From assembly GCF_900119085.1 (NCBI RefSeq), contig NZ_FPIQ01000001.1:248001-312000 (forward strand): a stretch of DNA of 64,000 nucleotides. The letters run 5' to 3'. Position 1 is the stretch's first letter; each line of letters begins with the position of its first letter. The DNA is from Nitrosovibrio sp. Nv17 (lineage in GTDB: Bacteria > Pseudomonadota > Gammaproteobacteria > Burkholderiales > Nitrosomonadaceae). Of the stretch, positions 28,672 through 36,881 are shown piece by piece. The notes below the pieces were generated by a model. It searched no databases. It had not been told where the DNA came from and worked only from the letters and a program-made list of their open reading frames with translations. Both the position numbers and the translations under genes were made by a program.

Positions 28672-28909
28672 GCGATCCGGGAATCTGTTAAGCGCCGATC
28701 TCGGCTGGAAAAGGGGCCTGGAGACGGACGCAGCGACGACAGCGTGCGGCGGAGAGGCGGGCGAATGAAGCACGACTGCATCGAAGGCCCGTACGTCCTT
28801 CCCGTGCCTCGCTCAACCATTGGATTCCAAATACGCGAGCATGAAAGCTACCGGGGAATATACCTCCAACCCCATCAGGGGTCAATGCGGCACTCGATGC
28901 CCGCAGATA

Positions 28910-30451
28910 TCAGAAGGAATAGCGCAATTCACTGTAGACACGGTCGCTATGGTCGAAGCGCCCAAACAGGCCGGTGGGCCTCCCGCCGAAAATGTCGGCA
29001 CCCAGCGCCCAGCGCCAGTCCTTTTGAAAATTCCAGGACAACCGGGGCCGGAACATCCAGTCGCTATGATTCAGGCTGTGAATCAGCAAGGCCTGCGCCT
29101 CCAGCTTGTTCCAGATCTTGCCGTTGAGCAGGATGCTGGCGCCGCTTTCCCTTTTGTCCGCGATGAGATCGGGATCGTGCCCGAAATAGACGCGTTGAAA
29201 GAATTGCAGATTCAGGCGGGTTTCGGCCGGAAGATTGAAATCGAGGCCCAGCACGTAGTCCAGGGTATTCTGCCTGGCCAGGCCATCGACGGCGGCCGGG
29301 CGAGTGACATTGAACTTGCGGCCATCCGTATAGATCAACTCGCCCTTCAGCACGATCGACCCGAAGTCCTTGGCGAAGGTTGCGCCGACCTGGTCGATCT
29401 TGTCGTGGCGTGCCTGGAACACGGGGGGGGCAGCGGGTCCGCTGACGCGATAGAACGTGGGAGACGCATCGAGGCTGTGGTAATAGAATCCCGACACGTC
29501 CCAGCCGTCTTTCAGGTATGACAGACGAAGCCCATAGTTCGAGTTGCCGATATTGCGCCCCGATCGATCTTCGGGAAGGTAGCCGGCCCCTCGCAGCGGG
29601 CCGGAATAATAGTCGGCGCCCGGCCTGCCGATTTCATCGAGCGTTGCCACGGGGATCCACAATACTTCGGCATGCAGGTCGTCTTTCGTATATTCGGTAC
29701 GCATGGCCCATTGGGGAATGCGCATGATATCGAACGAAGGGAGGATGAATTCACGCATATCCCTGGCCGACACCACGTCCGCGAAGAACAGCCCGACCAT
29801 TTCACCCCATATGACGTGCTGGCGGCCCAGCCGGAAATCGAAATCACCTGCGGAGATGTCCAGATAGTTCTCGCGCAGGAAGAAGTCGTAGCGCTGATCC
29901 CGCCGAACCTCGGATGGATAGAAGCCTGACAGATCGTAGGCGGCGTCATAGTCGAAGCGGCCGCTTATCTTCCACTTCACATTCGCGCCGAACTGCCCGG
30001 TGCGGGAAAGCTCGGTACGCAGTTTTCCTTTGGAAAAATGTTCCGGGCGACTGTAGGTTCCTGCAATCTCAAGCTGGGAAAATCCTTTCCAGCCGGTTGT
30101 CAACTCGTTCCAGATGAGCGCGCCGGATGACGCGGATTCGTCGGGGCCGGAGGGCGGCGGGGAGGTGTCGAGGATATTTCCGTTTCCCCCGCCGCGCTGC
30201 ACCGTCATCAGACTGCCCCCCGTATTCCCGGCTGCCGCATGAATCGGGGACAGCAGGGAGGGCCCGTTGCCGACTGCGGCATGCCCGACCGCCCTGGTGA
30301 CCGGCGAGCCCAATGGCGTTTGCGCTTCATATGGGTGAGAGTAGGGCGGATGGCCGGTCCCGTCGGCCAGACCGTGGGACGACAGGGAGAGCAGTCCCGC
30401 AATCAGTACCGAGCCTCCGAGTTCGTATGGGTATGTCTCACGCCGTGCCAT
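28910..30451 (-). CDS. Outer-membrane beta-barrel protein, DUF1302-like
   Basis: A 513-aa protein ending in YSELRYSF, the terminal-Phe signal of outer-membrane barrels, with alternating amphipathic strands (for example FDFRLGRQHVIWGEMVGLFF, a motif of DUF1302-type porin-like proteins). The N-terminus has a hydrophobic signal-like segment (VLIAGLLSLSSHGLADG) and then about 80 residues of Gly/Pro/Ser/His-rich, probably disordered sequence before the barrel. Such proteins often sit beside LolA-like and RND/ABC export genes. It diverges from the LolA-like gene; the 226-base gap shows no clear sigma-54 site. Confidence 0.8.
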   Translation of the reverse strand: MARRETYPYELGGSVLIAGLLSLSSHGLADGTGHPPYSHPYEAQTPLGSPVTRAVGHAAVGNGPSLLSPIHAAAGNTGGSLMTVQRGGGNGNILDTSPPPSGPDESASSGALIWNELTTGWKGFSQLEIAGTYSRPEHFSKGKLRTELSRTGQFGANVKWKISGRFDYDAAYDLSGFYPSEVRRDQRYDFFLRENYLDISAGDFDFRLGRQHVIWGEMVGLFFADVVSARDMREFILPSFDIMRIPQWAMRTEYTKDDLHAEVLWIPVATLDEIGRPGADYYSGPLRGAGYLPEDRSGRNIGNSNYGLRLSYLKDGWDVSGFYYHSLDASPTFYRVSGPAAPPVFQARHDKIDQVGATFAKDFGSIVLKGELIYTDGRKFNVTRPAAVDGLARQNTLDYVLGLDFNLPAETRLNLQFFQRVYFGHDPDLIADKRESGASILLNGKIWNKLEAQALLIHSLNHSDWMFRPRLSWNFQKDWRWALGADIFGGRPTGLFGRFDHSDRVYSELRYSF

Positions 30452-30677
30452 GATGTGTGCCTGGATTTCCTTTGATGCTCCGCCGAATCAAGCCTTCGCC
30501 GTTGCTTTACCCATTGCAGAGTGCTTTCACTGGGACTATGATGGAAACCCAGCCGATTTGTCTGCAGAGGGGTTTCCGGCCATGTCACATGTGCATGCGG
30601 CTCCCGCATGCCATGAAGATCATCCCAGTCCTGAAATGTGCGATTCCGTGAGGAATCGCCACCTGTAGCGAGGAGCC

Positions 30678-31439
30678 ATGATGAACCAGTCCTTCCTGTA
30701 TCGGTTGATGGTAGCCTGCCTCTTCCTGGCCTCGGTGCCTTCCACGGTGGCCAGAGCGGAGGAGGCGATATCCGCGCAAGGCATCCTCGAGAACGCCGAT
30801 CAGATACGCTTCCCGCGGGAAAGCTTCCAGGTCGATGTCAACGTCACCTCCACTGCGCCTGACCAGGCGGCGGACATCCGCAAATACCGGGTCTTGTCCA
30901 AGGGCAATGAAAACAGCGTCGTGATGACTGTCGAGCCTGCCTCGGATCGTGGCCAGGCGATATTGATGAAGGGTCGTGATCTGTGGATATTCCTTCCGGA
31001 TGTTTCTCAACCGGTACGTCTGTCATTATCTCAGAGACTGACCGGCCAGGTGGCAAATGGCGACTTGGCCCGCGCCAATTTTACAGGCGACTACAATGCG
31101 ACGATCCTGCGCACGGACACCATAGACGACGAGAAATTCTACGTATTGGAACTGACCGGTGTCGACCGGGGAGTCACCTATCACAAGGTTTTATACTGGA
31201 TACGCCAAACGAACCATTGGCCATACCGTGCCGAATTTTACTCGCTTTCCGATCGTCTGCTCAAAACCGCTTATTATGAAGACTTCAAGTTGCTCCTCGG
31301 CAAACACAGGCCTACACGCCTCGTCATGGAAGATGCATTGCGGAAGGGTGAAAAATCCGTACTGGAATATTCCGAAATGAAGCTGCAGGATTTGCCGGAT
31401 AAAATCTTTACCAAGAACTACCTGAAGAAACTCGAGTAG
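30678..31439 (+). CDS. Outer-membrane lipoprotein-sorting (LolA-like) periplasmic protein
   Basis: A 253-aa exported protein. MMNQSFLYRLMVACLFLASVPSTVARA is a signal peptide, and the mature part fits the LolA/LolB-like open barrel family annotated as outer-membrane lipoprotein-sorting protein (large beta sheet, for example KGRDLWIFLPDVSQPVRL and HYKVLYWIRQ-type strands). The fold binds lipids in transit across the periplasm. GAGGAG lies just before the ATG. It should partner the LolCDE-like transporter and the DUF1302-like barrel nearby, though this is inferred from context. Confidence 0.8.
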   Translation: MMNQSFLYRLMVACLFLASVPSTVARAEEAISAQGILENADQIRFPRESFQVDVNVTSTAPDQAADIRKYRVLSKGNENSVVMTVEPASDRGQAILMKGRDLWIFLPDVSQPVRLSLSQRLTGQVANGDLARANFTGDYNATILRTDTIDDEKFYVLELTGVDRGVTYHKVLYWIRQTNHWPYRAEFYSLSDRLLKTAYYEDFKLLLGKHRPTRLVMEDALRKGEKSVLEYSEMKLQDLPDKIFTKNYLKKLE

Positions 31440-31554
31440 ACCCCTATTGAATCGTCGGCAACGGCCGTAATACCCTGCAACGAGTACCACCTACCTAAAA
31501 ACTCGAATATCCCTATTGAAGCCTTCCGCATCTCGATTTGCCAAGGAGATCGAA

Positions 31555-32313
31555 ATGACTTCTGGTGAAGCTTTTACCCTGGGTAACGCTTTCAGGCAGT
31601 ACTTTGAAATCGTGCCCGCAGTTTCCGATGCCTTGAAAGACGAGGTCTATCGGATACGGCATCAGGTCTACTGCGAGGATCTGAAATTCGAGCCAACGCG
31701 ACCGGATGGCCGTGAGGTCGATGAACATGATCCGCATTCGCTGCATATTCTGATATGCAGCAGCAAAACGAAAAGGTTCGTCGGTTGCACGCGCATCATT
31801 CGTCCCCGGCCGGGCAATCCGCACGACCTTCTGCCTTTCGAGAAGGCGTGTGCCGCGACGCTGGACCGATCCGTCGTCGATCCCGCAAAACTAGCGCGTT
31901 GCAGCATTGGGGAAGTGTCACGCCTGGCTGTGGTGGCCGATTACCGCCGACGCAAGGGCGAGTCGAACGTGGCAATGGGGATTTCGGAGGCGGATTTCGG
32001 CACGCCGCTCCAGCCCCGTTTTCCATTCATCCCGATTGGCTTGTACCTTGCCACGACCGAGCTGGCACGATTGAACGGGGTCGAGACGGTATTTGTCCTG
32101 ACGGAGGAACGGCTTGCGAGCCATTTCGACAAGCTGGGGTTCAATCTCCAGTATATCGGCCGCCCGATCGAGCACCATGGCGTACGTGTTCCCTCGATGA
32201 TGAGCGTGAGCAGCGTCATACGCAACATGCGAACCAACCTGCAGTCACTCTACCGCACCATTGCGGCGGACATAGCAAGGGGCCTGGAGCAGAAGGAGGC
32301 GGAAGAGCCATGA
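31555..32313 (+). CDS. PEP-CTERM/exosortase system-associated acyltransferase
   Basis: A 252-aa GNAT-like protein. YRIRHQVYCEDLKFEP (about residues 32-47), CTRIIRPRP and EVSRLAVVADYRRR match the PEP-CTERM/exosortase-associated acyltransferase family (TIGR03694), related to autoinducer synthases and N-acyl amino acid synthases. No signal peptide. ATG 31555 has AAGGAG at 31543-31548. It lies 115 bases after the LolA-like gene on the same strand. The acyl acceptor is unknown. A second acyl enzyme, the FeeM-like protein, is 15 kb upstream. Confidence 0.85.
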   Translation: MTSGEAFTLGNAFRQYFEIVPAVSDALKDEVYRIRHQVYCEDLKFEPTRPDGREVDEHDPHSLHILICSSKTKRFVGCTRIIRPRPGNPHDLLPFEKACAATLDRSVVDPAKLARCSIGEVSRLAVVADYRRRKGESNVAMGISEADFGTPLQPRFPFIPIGLYLATTELARLNGVETVFVLTEERLASHFDKLGFNLQYIGRPIEHHGVRVPSMMSVSSVIRNMRTNLQSLYRTIAADIARGLEQKEAEEP

Positions 32314-32376
32314 GCGCCGTGCTCGCCTGCGCCGCACGACGGCTTGGCGAAAGGCGGCGCAACATGTCTGCCCTTC

Positions 32377-33828
32377 CTACACCAAGATGACGTCATACTG
32401 CTCCTGCGAGTAGGTCGTTTCCACCTGCAGGCTGATGGGTTTGGCGATGAAGTCGCCGAGCTGCGCCAGGCTCTGCGACTCCTCGTCCAGGAACAGGTCG
32501 ATCACCTGCTGGGAGGCGAGGATGCGGAATTCCCGGGCATCGAACTGGCGTGATTCGCGCAGCAGTTCGCGCAGGATTTCGTAGCACATCGTCTGGGCGG
32601 TCCGGACCTCGCCGCGCCCCTGGCAGGTAGGGCACGTTTCGCACAGGATATGGGCCAGGCTCTCGCGCGTGCGCTTGCGCGTCATTTCCACCAATCCGAG
32701 TGCCGTGAAGCCATTGACCGTCATGCGGGTGCGATCCTTCGCCAGGGATTTCTTGAATTCCGCGAGGACGGCATTCTTGTGATCCACGCTCTCCATGTCG
32801 ATGAAATCGATGATGATGATGCCGCCCAGGTTCCGCAGCCTCAATTGGCGCGCGATGACCTGCGCCGCCTCCAGGTTGGTCTTGAAGACGGTATCGTCGA
32901 AGCTGCGGACCCCCACGAACCCGCCTGTATTGACGTCTATGGTGGTGAGGGCCTCGGTCTGGTCGATGATCAGGTAGCCGCCGGACTTGAGGTCCACGCG
33001 CCGCGCAAGGCATTTCTCGATCTCGCTCTCGATGCCGTACAGGTCGAACAGCGGGCGTTCTCCCGCATAGTGACTGATCCGCTCCGTCACATTGGCCATG
33101 TAGTCTTGCGAAAAGCCGATCATTTTCTGGAAGGTCTCGCGTGAATCCACGAGTATCCTGGCCGTGCCGTCATCCACGAAATCGCGCAGCACGCGGTGGC
33201 CCAGGGTCAGATCCTGATAGAGCAGCCCGGGCGCGCCGGTCGAGAATTTTTCCTCGATGTCGTGCCACAGCTTGTACAGATAGTCGATGTCGGTCTGCAG
33301 TTCCTGGTCGCTGGCGGCCTCTGCCATGGTGCGGATGATGAAGCCGCCCTTCTCCCCCGTGGGAAGCAGGTGCTTCAGTTTCTCGCGCAGCAGCTTGCGC
33401 TCGGTTTCGTCCTCGATGCGCTGGGAAATGCCGATGTGGGAGACCTGCGGCAGGTAGACCAGCATGCGTCCGGCGATGCTCACCTGCGTGGAAAGGCGTG
33501 CGCCCTTCGTGCTGATGGAGTCCTTGATCACCTGGACCAGCACGTGCTTGCCCTCGTACAGCAGGCGTTCGATGGGCTTGTCGGCGTCCTCGCCCTGGCG
33601 CACCCTCCAGATGTCGGCCAGATGCAGGAAGGCGGCGCGCTCCAGGCCGATGTCCACGAATGCGGACTGCATGCCCGGCAGCACCCTGGTGACGCGGCCG
33701 TTGTATATGTTGCCGACGATGCCGCGATTGCTGGTGCGCTCGATGTGCAGTTCCTGGACCGCGCCCTGCTCCATGACCGCGACGCGGGTTTCCTGCGGCG
33801 TGACGTTGACGAGGATTTCGCTGGTCAT
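32377..33828 (-). CDS. rng: Ribonuclease G
   Basis: RNase G, 483 aa, cutting single-stranded AU-rich RNA and maturing the 16S rRNA 5' end. An N-terminal S1-like domain (GNIYNGRVTRVLPGMQSAFVDIGLERAAFLHL), the catalytic RNase H-like core (IIDFIDMESVDHKNAV, with metal-binding Asp) and the zinc-link CETCPTCQG are present. It lacks the long RNase E tail. ATG 33828 gives the family start MTSEILVNVTPQETRVA. It follows maf by 31 bases on the same strand. Confidence 0.96.
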   Translation of the reverse strand: MTSEILVNVTPQETRVAVMEQGAVQELHIERTSNRGIVGNIYNGRVTRVLPGMQSAFVDIGLERAAFLHLADIWRVRQGEDADKPIERLLYEGKHVLVQVIKDSISTKGARLSTQVSIAGRMLVYLPQVSHIGISQRIEDETERKLLREKLKHLLPTGEKGGFIIRTMAEAASDQELQTDIDYLYKLWHDIEEKFSTGAPGLLYQDLTLGHRVLRDFVDDGTARILVDSRETFQKMIGFSQDYMANVTERISHYAGERPLFDLYGIESEIEKCLARRVDLKSGGYLIIDQTEALTTIDVNTGGFVGVRSFDDTVFKTNLEAAQVIARQLRLRNLGGIIIIDFIDMESVDHKNAVLAEFKKSLAKDRTRMTVNGFTALGLVEMTRKRTRESLAHILCETCPTCQGRGEVRTAQTMCYEILRELLRESRQFDAREFRILASQQVIDLFLDEESQSLAQLGDFIAKPISLQVETTYSQEQYDVILV

Positions 33829-33859
33829 GGAAGTCGGGGCTGGAGGGGGCGGCGTCAGG

Positions 33860-34483
33860 TCAGCGCAGTATTCTGATCCCGGATTCCTCCAGGAGCTGGG
33901 CGGTCTCGAACAGCGGCAATCCCATGACACCGCTGTAGCTCCCGGCGATCTCCGTCACGAAGACCGCCGCGATCCCCTGGATCGCGTAGCCTCCGGCCTT
34001 GTCGTGGCCCTCCTCGTGCGCGAGGTAGCTTTCGATGTCGCGTTCGCTGAGAGAGCGGAAACGCACCGTGGAGGCGCAGACGCGTACGTGCAGCCCATTC
34101 TGCGCGGCGACTGCGACGGCGGTCAATACCTGATGAATCCGGCCTGACAGCGCCTCCATCATTTCCCGTGCATGGGCCGGGCTCGCCGGCTTGCCGAAGA
34201 TACGGTCTCCCAGCACCACGATGGTATCGGCGGCGAGCACCGGCAGTTGCGGCAGCTTGCGCTGCATGAGCTGCATCCAACCGATACCCGCCTTGTTCCG
34301 CGCCACGCGCGCGACGTAGGCATGCGGCGCTTCATCCGGCATCGACGACTCGTCGACATCGGCCGCGCGAGGCGCCGCCTCGCGCAGCAGCAGCGTGGCG
34401 AAATCGACGCCGATCTGCTTCAGCAGCTCTCGCCGGCGGGGGCTGCGCGAAGCAAGATAGATCCGGTTTTCGGGTGAGGTCAT
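33860..34483 (-). CDS. Maf-family nucleoside triphosphate pyrophosphatase
   Basis: Maf protein, 207 aa, with the N-terminal ASRSPRRRELL loop and the VLAADTIVVLGDRIFGKP motif. Family members hydrolyse non-canonical or regular NTPs (dTTP/UTP in the YhdE type) and affect septation. ATG 34483 is chosen because IYLASRSPRRRELL is the usual start; the frame is open to 34519. The maf-rng order is common in proteobacteria. Confidence 0.93.
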   Translation of the reverse strand: MTSPENRIYLASRSPRRRELLKQIGVDFATLLLREAAPRAADVDESSMPDEAPHAYVARVARNKAGIGWMQLMQRKLPQLPVLAADTIVVLGDRIFGKPASPAHAREMMEALSGRIHQVLTAVAVAAQNGLHVRVCASTVRFRSLSERDIESYLAHEEGHDKAGGYAIQGIAAVFVTEIAGSYSGVMGLPLFETAQLLEESGIRILR

Positions 34484-35102
34484 CCTGTCCTGGTTGAAGC
34501 CATCCTGAAATCCAGGCAATCGATCGTTGCAGCAGAGAGCAGGATTCCGGGTAATGGTCGCTCCCGACTGTACTGATGGATATCACGACTTCGACGAGCC
34601 CGGCTGGAGAGGGAGCGCTGGCAGGATATTCTCCTGCCGAGGCAGGGGAGGCTGTGCATCCCGGACCGCCGGCCTCGTGCCATCTTTCATCGAGGGCGGG
34701 AATGGACGGGTATTCTAATACAGAACCTGTCTCTCCCACTAATCAATGGCGGCATGCGGAAAAAATGGGTCCATCGAAGATTGCCGGGGAAAGCGGCACG
34801 GATTTCGGCAAGAGGCATTTCTGGTCGTGACATCCGTAAACCAGGCACCATGGTAAAGTGAAATGCAACGCATCCCAGCGCTGTCCGGAAGATGATGGGT
34901 TGCGCTGCGCTCTGCCCATCCTGCCCGTCCTTGCCCTCGCGCTTTTTTTTCGCGCAGCAACGCGGCCAGGAAACAGGTGTTAAGCGTTGCCAGGCCCTGA
35001 TCCACGCCGAACCGAAAAAATTTGCCGGCGTTGCGTTGAACCCCCCTGACGGGATCGGGTCGTAATTTTTGTGCAGGCGGGAAAACGGGAAGCGAGGAGA
35101 AC
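34484..35102. other. Intergenic region with alternative hairpins, no supported gene
   Basis: Several open frames cross this stretch on both strands but have no signal, family match or ribosome site. It holds two overlapping inverted repeats at 34620-34646. The piece 34,870-34,920 (GATGGGTTGCGCTGCGCTC...) resembles short dispersed repeats seen in intergenic DNA of many proteobacteria. Confidence 0.5.
34620..34646. repeat. Alternative stem-loops sharing one arm
   Basis: GGCAGGA-TATTC-TCCTGCC (34620-34638) is a perfect 7-bp stem; its right arm CCTGCC (34633-34638) can instead pair with GGCAGG (34641-34646). It lies about 140 bases upstream of maf on the minus strand. A regulatory role is not shown. 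Confidence 0.4.
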
Positions 35103-35336
35103 ATGGCGCATCGACAGCCTTCATCTTCAAGAAAACGGAAATCACGGGCCGTGCTCCTGCCACACGAGCGCGACGAGACCGTCGGGCCGGAAAGCACTGC
35201 CGCAGCCACGATGCACAAGAAGTCGCGCGATGCGGTTGAGCAGGCCGGCAGGGATGTCGAGAGCGGATTGAAGGACACCGAGCGCCGCGGCATTCCATCG
35301 GACATCCCTGCAGGAATCCGCAGGAAACGGATATAG
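35103..35336 (+). CDS. Small hydrophilic protein of unknown function
   Basis: A 77-aa, highly charged soluble peptide. A strong GAGGAGA lies just before ATG 35103. The sequence has PHERDET (about residues 20-26), AVEQAGRDVESGLKDTERRG and GIPSDIP near the end. This PHERDE... GLxDTxRRG pattern resembles small uncharacterised proteins in betaproteobacteria, but the family has no known role. It is the best coding candidate in the gap before the desaturase. No signal peptide or membrane segment. Confidence 0.6.
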   Translation: MAHRQPSSSRKRKSRAVLLPHERDETVGPESTAAATMHKKSRDAVEQAGRDVESGLKDTERRGIPSDIPAGIRRKRI

Positions 35337-35386
35337 GAGAGGGTTCCACGACCCGGCCGATCCTTGATGCTTCTTAGCACAATTTC

Positions 35387-35415
35387 TTGACTAAAGATCG
35401 GTTTCACTTTAAATT
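35387..35415 (+). promoter_or_regulatory. Sigma-70 promoter of the desaturase gene
   Basis: TTGACT (35387-35392), a 17-base spacer and TAAATT (35410-35415) match the -35 and -10 boxes at 5/6 and 4/6 positions in an AT-rich stretch. Transcription would begin near 35422, leaving a leader of about 35 nt to the GTG start. Confidence 0.7.
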
Positions 35416-35457
35416 GCAATCTCTTTTTCCCGGAATTCAAAAAAAGGATACTCAACA

Positions 35458-36624
35458 GTGACGGGTCTTGTCGATTTGCCATGGTGGGGCTATATTGCGG
35501 TCATTCTGGGCCTCACCCATATCACGATTGCCAGCATCACGATCTATCTCCACCGCCATCAGGCCCACCGCTCACTGGATCTGCATCCGATACCCAGCCA
35601 TTTCTTCAGATTCTGGCTGTGGCTGACCACCGGCATGGTCACCAAGGAGTGGACCGCGATACATCGCAAGCATCATGCCAAGTGTGAAACCTCCGATGAT
35701 CCCCACAGCCCGCAGATATTCGGCATCGGCAAGGTCCTCAAGGAAGGTTCGGAACTCTATCGGGCGGAGGCCAAGAATCTGGAAACCCTGGAAAGGTACG
35801 GCCACGGGACGCCGGACGACTGGCTGGAACGCAATGTCTATGCCGGCCAGAGCCGCAAGGGTGTCGCGCTGATGCTGGTCATCGACCTCGTCCTGTTCGG
35901 AACCATGGGTCTCACGGTATGGGCGATACAGATGGCGTGGGCTCCCATCATGGCGGCCGGCGTCATCAATGGAGTGGGGCATTTCTGGGGGTATCGCAAC
36001 TTCCAGGCGGAGGATGCAAGCCGCAACATCGTTCCCTGGGGCATACTCATCGGCGGAGAGGAACTGCACAACAATCATCACGCCTATGCCACCTCCGCCA
36101 GGCTTTCCAACAAGTGGTACGAGTTCGACATCGGCTGGCTGTATATCCGTATCCTGGAGATGATGGGGCTGGCGCAGGTGAAGAAGATCGCGCCCAAGCT
36201 GCGCCTGGATGCGGCCAAGACGAAGTGCGACCTGGATACCCTCCAGGCCGTCATTTCACATCGCTACGAGGTGCTCGCGAAGTATGCCCAGTCGCTCAAG
36301 CTGACGCTGGCCAAGGAAATCGATCATCTCAAGGAGGCCACTACCCATCTGGGGGTGGATCGGCCTACGCTCAAGCGCTGGGTGCTGGCCGATTCCAAGA
36401 CCCTGCAGGAGGACGAGCGCGCGAAGCTGAGCGCGGTGCTGAGCAAGGCCGTCACGCTGGACAAGGTCTATACCATGCGCGAGGAGCTCATGACTGTCTG
36501 GCAGCGCTCGACGGCCTCGAAGGATGATCTGGTGCGGCAGCTCGAGGATTGGTGTCATCGTGCGGAAGAAAGCGGTATCGAGGTGCTCGAAAAATTCTCC
36601 CGCAGGCTGCGCTGCTACGCCTGA
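35458..36624 (+). CDS. desA: Acyl-lipid/acyl-CoA delta-9 fatty acid desaturase (DesA type)
   Basis: A 388-aa di-iron membrane desaturase introducing a cis double bond in acyl chains. The three histidine boxes are HRHQAH (residues 32-37), HRKHH (69-73) and HNNHH (about 203-207), between hydrophobic membrane segments. About 130 residues of helical sequence follow the catalytic part, as in Pseudomonas DesA-type enzymes. The GTG start at 35458 has AAGGA upstream and its own sigma-70 promoter. The gene stands alone and ends at a strong terminator. Confidence 0.92.
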   Translation: MTGLVDLPWWGYIAVILGLTHITIASITIYLHRHQAHRSLDLHPIPSHFFRFWLWLTTGMVTKEWTAIHRKHHAKCETSDDPHSPQIFGIGKVLKEGSELYRAEAKNLETLERYGHGTPDDWLERNVYAGQSRKGVALMLVIDLVLFGTMGLTVWAIQMAWAPIMAAGVINGVGHFWGYRNFQAEDASRNIVPWGILIGGEELHNNHHAYATSARLSNKWYEFDIGWLYIRILEMMGLAQVKKIAPKLRLDAAKTKCDLDTLQAVISHRYEVLAKYAQSLKLTLAKEIDHLKEATTHLGVDRPTLKRWVLADSKTLQEDERAKLSAVLSKAVTLDKVYTMREELMTVWQRSTASKDDLVRQLEDWCHRAEESGIEVLEKFSRRLRCYA

Positions 36625-36640
36625 GAGGAGCCCAGGGTTA

Positions 36641-36687
36641 CACCACCAACAAAAAACCCGCATCATGCGGGTTTTTTGTTGGTGGTG
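36641..36687. terminator. Strong bidirectional terminator, 22-bp stem
   Basis: A perfect 22-bp inverted repeat (36641-36662 and 36666-36687) with a 3-base loop contains CCCGCA/TGCGGG flanked by A6 and T6, so it works as an intrinsic terminator for desA on the plus strand and rpmG on the minus strand. Confidence 0.93.
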
Positions 36688-36696
36688 ACGGGGATC

Positions 36697-36852
36697 CTAT
36701 TTCAGCTTGATTTCCTTGTACTTGACGTGCTTGCGCACCACGGGATCAAACTTGAGAATTTCCAGTTTCTCCGGCGTGGTGCGCTTGTTCTTGGTGGTGG
36801 TGTAGAAGTGTCCCGTACCCGCCGACGATTCCAGCTTTATCTTTTCCCGCAT
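36697..36852 (-). CDS. rpmG: 50S ribosomal protein L33
   Basis: L33, 51 aa: [20 protein letters not shown], then KNKR and a C-terminal [10 protein letters not shown], the non-zinc (C-minus) form lacking Cys pairs. It follows rpmB by 29 bases in the standard rpmB-rpmG operon. Confidence 0.96.
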   Translation of the reverse strand: MREKIKLESSAGTGHFYTTTKNKRTTPEKLEILKFDPVVRKHVKYKEIKLK

Positions 36853-36881
36853 GATGTTTTCCCGAGTTGTCTATCCTGGAC

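Noticed and set aside
34687-35482. Two minus-strand frames of 220 and 247 residues before the desaturase
   Set aside because: They cross a strong sigma-70 promoter and the small plus-strand gene, and part of their sequence derives from a dispersed-repeat-like piece.
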